Source: Blastomonas sp. SL216 (lineage in GTDB: Bacteria > Pseudomonadota > Alphaproteobacteria > Sphingomonadales > Sphingomonadaceae). From it: a stretch of DNA of 64,000 nucleotides. Shown here piece by piece: positions 56,662-64,000 of the stretch; position 1 is the first letter of the stretch; each line of letters starts with the position of its first letter. Where the stretch lies: positions 808,501 to 872,500 of the forward strand of contig CP113055.1 of NCBI GenBank assembly GCA_026625625.1. The letters run 5' to 3'. The translations under genes were made by a program, and so were the position numbers. The notes under the pieces are model-generated. The model searched no databases and had not been told where the DNA came from. It saw only the letters and a program-made list of their open reading frames with translations.

Positions 56662-57834
56662 TTACCGCTCGACGGTCAGCGCAATGCCCATGCCGCCACC
56701 GATGCACAGCGTGGCCAGGCCCTTTTTCGCATCGCGGCGGCCCATTTCGTAGAGCAGGGTGGTCAGCACGCGCGCACCGCTGGCGCCGATGGGGTGGCCG
56801 ATGGCGATCGCGCCGCCATTGACGTTTACCTTGTCCGGATCCCAGCCCATTTCCTGCGTTACCGACAGCGCCTGCGCCGCAAAGGCTTCGTTCGATTCGA
56901 TCAGGTCGAGGTCCTCGACGCTCCAGCCAGCCTTGGCGAGCGCGCGGCGGCTCGCCGAAACCGGGCCGATGCCCATGATCGACGGGTCGACGCCCATCGA
57001 TGCCCAGCTGGCGATCCGCGCCAGCGGGGTCAGGCCGCGCTTGGCGGCGTCTTCCTCGCGCATCAGAACCAGCGCGGCGGCGCCATCGTTGAGGCCGCTG
57101 GCATTGGCGGCGGTAACCGTGCCGTCCTTCTTGAAGGCGGGCTTGAGGCCAGCAACGCTATCGTAGGTCGCGCCAGCGCGGATATATTCGTCCTGATCGA
57201 CGATGGTATCGCCCTTGCGGCCCTTGATGGTGACCGGCGCGATCTCGTCGGCAAAGCGGCCCTCGGCGCGGGCAGCTTCGGCCAGGTTCTGCGAGCGAAC
57301 GGCAAAGCGATCCTGGGCTTCGCGGCTGATCTGGTACTTTTCCGCCAGGTTTTCGGCGGTGATGCCCATGTGATATTGGTTGAACACATCGGTCAGGCCA
57401 TCATAGACCATGGTGTCGACGAGCTTCAGGTCGCCCATCTTCTGCCCTGCGCGCAGCATCTGGCAGTGCGGCGACATCGACATGTTTTCCTGCCCGCCGG
57501 CGATCACGACATCGGCATCGCCATTGGCGATCGACTGGAAGGCCAGCGCCACCGCGCGCAGGCCCGATCCGCACACCTGGTTGACCCCATAGGCCGGCAC
57601 TTCCTTGGGGACGCCTGCATTGATTGATGCCTGGCGCGCCGGGTTCTGGCCCTGGCCCGCCGTCAGCACTTGGCCCAGGATCACCTCGGATACCTCTTCG
57701 GAAGACAGGCCCGATTGCGCGAGCGCTGCCTCGATGGCGATCCGGCCAAGCTCGTGCGCAGGGGTGGAGGCATAAGCGCCCAGAAAGCTGCCGACCGGCG
57801 TGCGCTTGGCAGCAGTGATGACGATGCTCGACAT
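56662..57834 (-). CDS. phaA: Acetyl-CoA C-acetyltransferase (thiolase)
   Basis: 390 residues. Joins two acetyl-CoA to acetoacetyl-CoA or the reverse. Nucleophile C88 in [12 protein letters not shown], His in [12 protein letters not shown], second Cys in [11 protein letters not shown]. Length and motifs fit the biosynthetic thiolase used for polyhydroxyalkanoate, and it stands directly downstream (38 bases) of a PhaC-like gene and near phaR, hence the name phaA; an AtoB-like role in degradation is also possible. The acetoacetyl-CoA reductase phaB is not in the window. Confidence 0.9.
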   Translation of the reverse strand: MSSIVITAAKRTPVGSFLGAYASTPAHELGRIAIEAALAQSGLSSEEVSEVILGQVLTAGQGQNPARQASINAGVPKEVPAYGVNQVCGSGLRAVALAFQSIANGDADVVIAGGQENMSMSPHCQMLRAGQKMGDLKLVDTMVYDGLTDVFNQYHMGITAENLAEKYQISREAQDRFAVRSQNLAEAARAEGRFADEIAPVTIKGRKGDTIVDQDEYIRAGATYDSVAGLKPAFKKDGTVTAANASGLNDGAAALVLMREEDAAKRGLTPLARIASWASMGVDPSIMGIGPVSASRRALAKAGWSVEDLDLIESNEAFAAQALSVTQEMGWDPDKVNVNGGAIAIGHPIGASGARVLTTLLYEMGRRDAKKGLATLCIGGGMGIALTVER

Positions 57835-57872
57835 GATCGCGTTCTCCGAAAAGGCTGGAAGGAATTGCTACG

Positions 57873-58988
57873 CTAGATAGAGCCTTCGTGTGACAATATC
57901 CACCGCCTCAGCATCGGCCACAGTATCTCGGGCGCGCTGCCGCCGATGACCATGCCGACATGGCCCGATGCCAGCACCTCGCGGCCTGGGACGTCGGGCG
58001 AACACGCCAGCGGGACGATCGCATCGCTGGCCGAGGCGAATTCCATGACCGGACCCTGCACCTGATCAAGCCCGATCCGCACGCCGCCGACGGTCCATTG
58101 CCCGCTGCCGGTCGTGTCATCGCGATAGAGTCCCTCGAAAAGCTGCTCGCCCAGCGCGAAGGGCAGGGGCTCGCCGCCATTGGCCCAATCCTCGACCGCG
58201 ACAAATCGGCGCGCTGCGGCGCTGCCCTCGGGCATCGCGCCGAATTTGAGGTATTTTTCCATCAGCTTGTCGGGCGAGAGCGTCCAAAAACCGTGCTGCA
58301 TGACTTCCATCGGTACGAGGCCCATAGCCTCGCATTGCGGACGGTGGTGCTGCCACATAGTGGTGAGCTCGGCGCGGCGCGGCGCCGGATAGCCGCTGAA
58401 ATGCCAGGGGGTGGCAATCAGCGTCAGGCTGCGCACCGGGATGTGACAGGCCGCAGCGAGCGCGATCAGCCCGCCCAGGCAATAGCCGACCAGGTGCACA
58501 GGTTCGTCCAGCGTGCGCAGCATCGGCAGCAGCAGGTCGCTCGCCAGCCGGTCGATGCTGTGGTCGCGGTGTTCTGCCGTCGTCACGCCCCAATCGACCA
58601 GCGCCGATGACAGGCCGTGGGTCGCCAGCCAGCCCATCAGCGAACAATCGGCATCCATGTCGAGCACATGCGGCGCATTGATCGGCGAAGGGACGAAAAC
58701 GATGCGCGGCGGGCTGCTGGCGGCCACCGATTCCGGCTCCAGCCCTGCTGCACTGCGCAACATCGCCTTGCCGTGTTGCAGCAAAACTGTCCCGGGCTGA
58801 CGCACAAAGCTGCGATCGGCGCGCTGATAGCGGTCAAGCGCTTGCAAAAGCTGGACGAGGCGCTGCGGATCGTCCGCGAGCTGCTGACGCGCCAGCGCAA
58901 GGAAAAGTGGTAAAGGGCGGGGTGCATGTTGCGGTGCACTATGCTGCGGTGCTACAGTGCGGTGGGATTGAACGGGAGATGCACGCAT
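57873..58988 (-). CDS. Short PHA synthase-like alpha/beta hydrolase
   Basis: 371 residues from the ATG at 58988. The C-terminal two thirds match the PHA synthase core: FVPSPINAPHVLDMD, then the Cys-type lipase box GYCLGG (C170), then Asp in SASDAIVPL and His in SGHVGMVIGG, the expected Cys-Asp-His triad. It lacks the long N-terminal domain of class I PhaC (about 590 residues) and is close to class III PhaC in length, but no PhaE partner is present. It could be a polymerase, a depolymerase or another thioesterase. The start codon overlaps that of phaR on the other strand. Thiolase follows. Confidence 0.75.
   Translation of the reverse strand: MRASPVQSHRTVAPQHSAPQHAPRPLPLFLALARQQLADDPQRLVQLLQALDRYQRADRSFVRQPGTVLLQHGKAMLRSAAGLEPESVAASSPPRIVFVPSPINAPHVLDMDADCSLMGWLATHGLSSALVDWGVTTAEHRDHSIDRLASDLLLPMLRTLDEPVHLVGYCLGGLIALAAACHIPVRSLTLIATPWHFSGYPAPRRAELTTMWQHHRPQCEAMGLVPMEVMQHGFWTLSPDKLMEKYLKFGAMPEGSAAARRFVAVEDWANGGEPLPFALGEQLFEGLYRDDTTGSGQWTVGGVRIGLDQVQGPVMEFASASDAIVPLACSPDVPGREVLASGHVGMVIGGSAPEILWPMLRRWILSHEGSI
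58930..58964. promoter_or_regulatory. Three TGCGGTG repeats upstream of phaR
   Basis: TGCGGTG at 58930-58936, 58945-58951 and 58958-58964, spaced 15 and 13 bases. They end 22 bases before the phaR start and also fall inside the first codons of the PhaC-like gene. PhaR proteins bind TGC-rich sites at their own promoters in other alphaproteobacteria, so this is a candidate autoregulatory operator. Confidence 0.4.
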
Positions 58989-59559
58989 GGCCAAGACAGG
59001 CACCTCGGATTCGGATGATGTCATCATCATCAAAAAATACGCCAACCGCCGTCTGTATAACACCCGGTCGTCCAGCTATATCACGCTCGATTATCTGGCC
59101 AAGCTGACGCGTGAAGGCAAGGATTTCCAGGTGGTGGACGCCAAGACCGGCGACGATATCACCCATAATATCCTCACCCAGATCATCATGGAGGAGGAAT
59201 CGAGCGGTCAGCAGATGCTCCCCGTCGGCTTCCTGCGCGAGCTGATCTCGATGTACGGCAACTCGATGCAGTCGATGATCCCGCAATATCTCGAAGCGTC
59301 GATGGAGGCCTTCCGCAAGAACCAGGAAAAATTCCAGAGCGCGATGGAAGGCAGCATCAAGAACAGCCCGTTTGCGCAGCTGGCGCGGCAGAATCTGGCG
59401 ATGTTCGAAGCGGCGTCCAGCGCCTTCAGCCCGCGCAAGGACAAGCAGGCAGGCCCGGCCCAGCCAGCCGCCGCATCGTCCGATGATGAAATCGCCGCGC
59501 TCAAGGCTCAGCTTTCGGCCATGCAGCGGAAGATCGACGATCTGGTTGAAAAGAAGTAA
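58987..59559 (+). CDS. phaR: Polyhydroxyalkanoate synthesis regulator PhaR
   Basis: 190 residues; GGGAG about 9 bases upstream of the ATG. Repressor that senses PHA granules and controls phasin and synthesis genes. The N-terminal DNA-binding/accumulation region is unmistakable: IIIKKYANRRLYNTRSSSYI (about 14-33), then FQVVDAKTGDDITHNILTQII. The second accumulation domain covers about 70-130 (GFLRELISMYGNSMQSMIPQYLE), and the tail ends in a short coiled coil (about 165-188). Divergent from the PhaC-like gene, with start codons overlapping. Confidence 0.94.
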   Translation: MAKTGTSDSDDVIIIKKYANRRLYNTRSSSYITLDYLAKLTREGKDFQVVDAKTGDDITHNILTQIIMEEESSGQQMLPVGFLRELISMYGNSMQSMIPQYLEASMEAFRKNQEKFQSAMEGSIKNSPFAQLARQNLAMFEAASSAFSPRKDKQAGPAQPAAASSDDEIAALKAQLSAMQRKIDDLVEKK

Positions 59560-59657
59560 CCGACCGCCAGCGCCCATCCTGTAAAACAGGTGATTGCCTG
59601 ATGGTCCGCTTGGGCCTAGGCACGCGGGCCTTGTTTGTTTGCAGGACGTAAATTCAC

Positions 59658-61190
59658 GTGAGCCAGAAAAACGCGCTGCCCGTCACCCGGCAGGAAGATT
59701 TTGCCGCCTGGTATCAGGCTGTCATCCAGGAAGCCGATCTCGCCGAGGAATCGGGTGTCCGCGGCTGCATGATCATGCGCCCTTGGGGCTATGGCATCTG
59801 GGAACGCATCCAGATGCTGCTGGACCGCAAGATCAAGGAAAGCGGCCACGAAAACTGCTATTTCCCGCTGTTCATTCCCTTGAGCTATTTCGCCAAGGAA
59901 GCCGAGCATGTCGAAGGCTTTGCCAAGGAAATGGCGGTCGTCACGCATCACCGGCTGAAGATGGAGGACGGCGCGCTGGTCGTCGATCCCGAGGCGAAGC
60001 TGGAAGAACCGCTGGTTGTGCGCCCGACATCGGAAACGGTGATCGGCACCGCCTTCTCGCGCTGGCTGCAGAGCTGGCGCGACCTGCCGATCATGGTCAA
60101 CCAATGGGCCAATGTCGTGCGCTGGGAAATGCGCACCCGCATGTTCCTGCGCACGTCCGAATTCCTCTGGCAGGAAGGCCATACCGCGCACGAGAATGAA
60201 ACGGATGCGATGGCCGAGACGCTGACCATCCTCGGCATGTACCGCGATTTTGCGCAAGGTCCGCTCGCCATGCCGGTGATCGCCGGCGAGAAGCCGGAGA
60301 ACGAGCGTTTCCCCGGCGCAGTCGCCACCTATTCGATCGAAGCGATGATGCAGGACGGCAAGGCGCTGCAGGCCGGTACCTCGCATTATCTCGGCCAGAA
60401 TTTCGCGCATGCGCAGAACATCCGCTTCCAGGACCGCGAGGGCCAGTTCCAGTTTGCGCACACCACCAGCTGGGGTGTCTCGACGCGTCTGGTCGGCGGC
60501 GTCATCATGACGCATGGCGACGACGATGGCCTGAAGGTGCCGCCGCAGATCGCGCCGCACCAGATCGTCATCGTGCCGATGCTGCGCGAAACGCCCGAGG
60601 ATGAGGCGCTGCTCGCCTATTGCGCCAAGATCCGCACCGCGCTGATCGACGCATCGGCCTTTGGTGAGCCGCTGCGCGTATTGATCGACAAGAAGGCGGG
60701 CAAAGCCGGTCCCAAGCGCTGGGGCTGGGTCAAGAAGGGCGCGCCGATCATCCTCGAAATCGGTGGCCGCGATGCCGCCGGCGAACAGGTCACGATGCTG
60801 CGCCGCGACTCGCTCTATGGCGAGGATGGCAAGCTTGCCAACCAGGCGATGCACTGGGAATCGTTTGTCGCCCAGGCACCGGCGCTGCTCGACCAGATCC
60901 AGACGCTGATGTTCTGCTCGGCCAAGGCGCGGCTCGATGCGGAAATCCGTTCGGACATTACTGACATGGATGGGCTGAAGGCGCATTTCGACGACAGCAA
61001 ATATCCCGGCTGGGTCGCAGTCGACTGGTGCCGCCCGACCGGCGAGGCGCTGGACAAGGTTGTCGAGCAGTTGAAGGCATTGAAGCTTACGATCCGCAAT
61101 ACGCCCGAAGGCTCGGCCCCGGCAGGCGCGACCTGCTTCTTCACCGGCGGTCCTGCGGTCGAGCGCGTGCTGCTCGCCCGGGCCTATTGA
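59658..61190 (+). CDS. proS: Proline--tRNA ligase, eukaryote/archaea-like type
   Basis: 510 residues from GTG 59658. Class II synthetase for tRNA-Pro. It belongs to the type common in archaea and eukaryotes, not the long bacterial type: there is no editing insertion between motifs 2 and 3. Motif 2 reads RTRMFLRTSEFLWQEGHTAH. The protein has a C-terminal extension ending in Tyr (LLARAY). In the archaeal enzymes that extension binds zinc with four Cys; here I see only isolated cysteines (LMFCS, DWCRP, GATCFF), so the zinc site looks degenerate. Followed after 7 bases by rnr. Confidence 0.94.
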   Translation: MSQKNALPVTRQEDFAAWYQAVIQEADLAEESGVRGCMIMRPWGYGIWERIQMLLDRKIKESGHENCYFPLFIPLSYFAKEAEHVEGFAKEMAVVTHHRLKMEDGALVVDPEAKLEEPLVVRPTSETVIGTAFSRWLQSWRDLPIMVNQWANVVRWEMRTRMFLRTSEFLWQEGHTAHENETDAMAETLTILGMYRDFAQGPLAMPVIAGEKPENERFPGAVATYSIEAMMQDGKALQAGTSHYLGQNFAHAQNIRFQDREGQFQFAHTTSWGVSTRLVGGVIMTHGDDDGLKVPPQIAPHQIVIVPMLRETPEDEALLAYCAKIRTALIDASAFGEPLRVLIDKKAGKAGPKRWGWVKKGAPIILEIGGRDAAGEQVTMLRRDSLYGEDGKLANQAMHWESFVAQAPALLDQIQTLMFCSAKARLDAEIRSDITDMDGLKAHFDDSKYPGWVAVDWCRPTGEALDKVVEQLKALKLTIRNTPEGSAPAGATCFFTGGPAVERVLLARAY

Positions 61191-61197
61191 GCCCCAG

Positions 61198-63501
61198 GTG
61201 GCAGGCTCTCGCTCAACCAAGTCCAAGCCGGAACGTGCGGCGGCAGGCATGCCCAGCCGCGATGAGGTCCTGAAATTCCTGAGCGAGAGCCAGGACCCGG
61301 CGGGCAAGCGCGAGATTGCCAAGCATTTCCGCCTGCGCGGAGCGGAGAAGATCGCGCTCAAGGCGCTGCTCAAGGACATGGCCGATGAAGGCCTGATCGA
61401 CAGCGCGCCTGGCCGCGCGTTCCACAAGATGGGCGGGCTGCCCAAGGTCACCGTGCTCAAGATCATCGAGGCGGATGGCCGCGAGCTGATTGCCATTCCC
61501 GACAACTGGCAGGCCGAGGGGCTGCCGGTGCCGCGCGTTCGCCTGTCCGAGCGCGGTCGTTCGGGCGCGCTGGCGGTGGGCGACCGCGTGCTGGCGCGCA
61601 CCGAAGAGGCAGGCGGCGGCTATCGGGCGTTCGTGATGAAGAAGATGCACCGCGCCAGCGAGCAGTTGCTGGGCGTGGTCGAAAAGGGCGAGGGCCGCAA
61701 ATTGTGGCTCAAGCCGGTGGACAAGCGTGTCCGCCGGATGGTGCCGATCTCCGACCCCGGCAATGCCGAGCCGGGCCAGCTGGTGCTGGCCGAGCAGCAT
61801 GGCCAGCGCGATCGCATAAGCGCGAAAGTGACCGAGGTGCTGGGCGAGCCCTTTGCGCCGCGTTCGTTCAGCCTGATCGCGATCCACAAGTTCGGCATTC
61901 CCCATGACTTTCCGCCCGAAGCCATCGACGAGGCCCAGCGCGCCGCAAAGCTGCCGCTGTCCGCCGATCACCGTGAGGACCTGCGCCACCTGCCGATCGT
62001 CGCGATCGATCCGGTCGACGCGCGCGATCATGATGACGCGATCTGGGCAGTTCCGGACGAAGACCCCGCCAATGCGGGCGGCTATCGCGCTATCGTCGCG
62101 ATTGCCGATGTGAGCTATTATGTCCGGCCCGGCGGCGCTATCGACCGCGCGGCGCGCAAGCGCGGCAACAGCGTGTACTTCCCGGACCGCGTGGTGCCGA
62201 TGCTGCCCGCAGTGCTTTCGGCGGACATGTGTTCGCTCAAGGCCGGGCAGGACCGCGCCGCGATGGTCTGCCATCTGGTCATCGATGCGCACGGCAAGCT
62301 CAAGAGCTGGCGCTTCACCCGCGCGCTGGTCCGGCTGGCGGCCAACATCGCCTATGAAGATGCCCAGGCGGCAATCGACGGGGCAAAGCCCCACGAACTG
62401 ACAGACACCGTTTTGCGCCCGCTCTGGGCGTGCTGGAAGCTGCTGTTCAAGGCGCGCGAAGCACGCGAGCCGCTCGACCTGGACCTGCCCGAACGGCGTA
62501 TAGTGCTCGATGATGCAGGTCGTATCGTCAGCGTTGCCGTGCGCGAACGGCTCGATGCCCACCGGCTGGTCGAGGATTTCATGATCGCGGCCAATGTTGC
62601 CGCCGCAAAGGCGCTGGAAGCCAAGAAAGCACCCGTGGTCTATCGCGTCCACGAACCGCCCTCGCGGGAAAAGCTCGTCGCGCTCAAGGACTATCTCGAG
62701 ACGTTCGAGATTTCGTTCGCGCTCGGGCAGGTCGTGCGCCCGGCGACATTCAACGCGATCCTGAGCAAGGTGCGCGACGAAACCGTCAAGCCGCTGGTGA
62801 TGGAACAGGTTCTGCGCAGCCAGACCCAGGCTTATTATGGCCCGCGCAACATGGGGCACTTTGGCCTGTCGCTGGCTTCCTATGGTCATTTTACCAGCCC
62901 CATCCGTCGCTATGCCGATTTGCTGCTGCACCGCGCGCTGGTCGATGCGCACGGGCTGGAACAGCCGCCTGCACCCAAGCTGGACCTGCCGCCGACCACC
63001 GGGCTTGCCCAACAGGATGCCGCATCGCTCGACCGCATCTGCGAGCAGATCAGCGGGTTCGAGCGGCGCGCTATGGAGGCCGAGCGCGAGACGGTGGACC
63101 GCTATGTCGCTGCCTTCCTGGCGACCCGGGTCGGCGAAATCCACAAGGTGCGGATCACCGGCGTGCAGAATTTTGGCTTCTTCGCGACGATCGAGGAATT
63201 CGGCGGCGATGGTCTGGTCCCGGTTTCGACCCTGGGGGCGGAACGCTTCTGGTATGACGAAGCATCACAGACGCTGACCGGCGAAAGCAGCGGCGAGCAA
63301 TATGCCGTCGGCCAGCGGCTGGAGCTCCGTCTGGCAGAGGCCGATCCCGTCACGGGTGCGATCAAGTTCGAACTTCCCCATGGAGGCAATTACATGCCGG
63401 GACCGCCGCCGCGCGGCAAACCGGGCGGTGGCCGTCCTGGTGGTCGCCCGCCAATCAAGCGGCGCGGGCGGCCTGCCAATATCCGTCACCAGAGCCGCTG
63501 A
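61198..63501 (+). CDS. rnr: Ribonuclease R
   Basis: 767 residues from GTG 61198, 7 bases after the proS stop; ATG 61249 is an alternative. Processive 3'-5' exoribonuclease of the RNB family that can unwind structured RNA. Catalytic aspartates in AIDPVDARDHDDAIWAV (about 271-287). Order of parts: N-terminal winged helix (about 18-80), cold-shock domains, RNB domain (about 250-590), S1 domain (about 640-725), and a basic tail rich in Gly, Arg and Pro. Probably cotranscribed with proS. Confidence 0.95.
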   Translation: MAGSRSTKSKPERAAAGMPSRDEVLKFLSESQDPAGKREIAKHFRLRGAEKIALKALLKDMADEGLIDSAPGRAFHKMGGLPKVTVLKIIEADGRELIAIPDNWQAEGLPVPRVRLSERGRSGALAVGDRVLARTEEAGGGYRAFVMKKMHRASEQLLGVVEKGEGRKLWLKPVDKRVRRMVPISDPGNAEPGQLVLAEQHGQRDRISAKVTEVLGEPFAPRSFSLIAIHKFGIPHDFPPEAIDEAQRAAKLPLSADHREDLRHLPIVAIDPVDARDHDDAIWAVPDEDPANAGGYRAIVAIADVSYYVRPGGAIDRAARKRGNSVYFPDRVVPMLPAVLSADMCSLKAGQDRAAMVCHLVIDAHGKLKSWRFTRALVRLAANIAYEDAQAAIDGAKPHELTDTVLRPLWACWKLLFKAREAREPLDLDLPERRIVLDDAGRIVSVAVRERLDAHRLVEDFMIAANVAAAKALEAKKAPVVYRVHEPPSREKLVALKDYLETFEISFALGQVVRPATFNAILSKVRDETVKPLVMEQVLRSQTQAYYGPRNMGHFGLSLASYGHFTSPIRRYADLLLHRALVDAHGLEQPPAPKLDLPPTTGLAQQDAASLDRICEQISGFERRAMEAERETVDRYVAAFLATRVGEIHKVRITGVQNFGFFATIEEFGGDGLVPVSTLGAERFWYDEASQTLTGESSGEQYAVGQRLELRLAEADPVTGAIKFELPHGGNYMPGPPPRGKPGGGRPGGRPPIKRRGRPANIRHQSR

Positions 63502-63506
63502 CGCGG

Positions 63507-63962
63507 TCAGGACATCCGGTCGATCTGCTCGTCGGTAAGGCCACCGGGCACGATGGTGACGGGGCAGGGGAGTGCGCCGGCATCGGCTCCTGCAAAATGG
63601 GTGATCAGCGGCCCGGGCGCGCCGGTCGCCGCCGCCCCCAGCACCAGCATGGCGAGGTCCGGGCATTCCTGCATATAATTGCGGATCTCCTTGGTGGCAT
63701 CGCCCATGCGCACGGTAATCATCGGGCGCTGGCCCATATCCTCGAACAGCGCGCCTGCCGCATCGGTGACCAGTGCCTCGGCGCGGCTGCGCGCCTCATC
63801 CTCGATCGTGGCCTGCACGCCACCCCAGGCGACGAAATCCTGCTTGGGCACCAGCGCCAGGATGTGGACCTGCCCCCCGGTATGCTGGGCGCGCCGCGAG
63901 GCAAAGCGCAGGGCGGTCAACGCCTCGCTCGTCTCATCCATGATGACCAGATATACCCGCAT
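63507..63962 (-). CDS. Universal stress protein family protein
   Basis: 151 residues, complete. Alpha/beta fold of the UspA family: start MRVYLVIMDETSEALTALRFA, and the ATP-binding type end LVLGAAATGAPGPLITHFAG followed by CPVTIVPGG. The glycine pattern G-2x-G-9x-G(S/T) is only partly kept, so nucleotide binding is uncertain. Convergent with rnr (5 bases apart). The last 38 bases of the window, upstream of its start, show nothing recognisable. Confidence 0.85.
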   Translation of the reverse strand: MRVYLVIMDETSEALTALRFASRRAQHTGGQVHILALVPKQDFVAWGGVQATIEDEARSRAEALVTDAAGALFEDMGQRPMITVRMGDATKEIRNYMQECPDLAMLVLGAAATGAPGPLITHFAGADAGALPCPVTIVPGGLTDEQIDRMS

Positions 63963-64000
63963 TTTTGTGCTGCCCCGTTTGCTGCGCGGCAGACTGCGCC

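Overview
The window is a 64-kb piece of a GC-rich alphaproteobacterial chromosome, most likely from Sphingomonadales (Sphingomonadaceae). The basis is three things: the gene content (three-gene proton-translocating transhydrogenase, split glycine decarboxylase, F1 genes ordered atpH-A-G-D-C without Fo, lepB-rnc-era), the short intergenic palindromes, and the absence of any sign of plasmid or prophage. I see no tRNA or rRNA genes, CRISPR arrays, insertion sequences or integrases. Almost all of it is core metabolism or housekeeping.

Layout. 1-4175: the start of a response regulator, a tiny cytochrome aa3 subunit IV-like gene, pntAA-pntAB-pntB and an Asp/Glu racemase. 4313-10383: a dGTPase-like HD protein, then a tandem glycine riboswitch heading gcvT-gcvH-gcvPA-gcvPB, closed by a strong terminator. 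10383-21384: two methyltransferases, an acyl-CoA synthetase, a transporter, a valine-catabolism operon (isobutyryl-CoA dehydrogenase, 3-hydroxyisobutyryl-CoA hydrolase, enoyl-CoA hydratase), a WS/DGAT acyltransferase with an alpha/beta hydrolase, and a flavin amine oxidase. 21530-24873: a small membrane protein, a solitary cpaF, a transporter and a DUF6265 protein. 24919-29891: the F1-ATPase operon on the minus strand. 30137-35049: a chemoreceptor, DUF1203-ada, and an exported trypsin-like protease. 35065-39666 (minus): lepB-rnc-era-priA. 39789-42689: pgi and gor.

42711-55582 is a propionyl-CoA assimilation locus. A divergent ScfR/PccR-type regulator faces pccB, with a pair of TTTGCAA sites between them. 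After pccB come methylmalonyl-CoA epimerase, a PaaG-like crotonase, methylmalonyl-CoA mutase, biotin synthase, an exported esterase, an exported unknown protein, pccA and an MFS transporter. The locus therefore makes the carboxylase, the biotin-synthesis enzyme and the route to succinyl-CoA. Valine breakdown encoded at 14.4-17.4 kb would feed it. 55575-59559 holds alanine racemase and a polyhydroxyalkanoate-type group: thiolase, a short PhaC-like hydrolase and divergent phaR. 59658-63962: a eukaryote/archaea-type prolyl-tRNA synthetase, RNase R and a universal stress protein.

I found no convincing new multi-gene defence or secretion system. The items most worth a second look are the propionate locus (regulator site, embedded bioB, embedded non-hydratase crotonase, inverted twin-hairpin repeats), the short PhaC-like gene whose start codon overlaps that of phaR on the other strand, and the structured spacers placed only at the two stoichiometry-changing junctions of the F1 operon.
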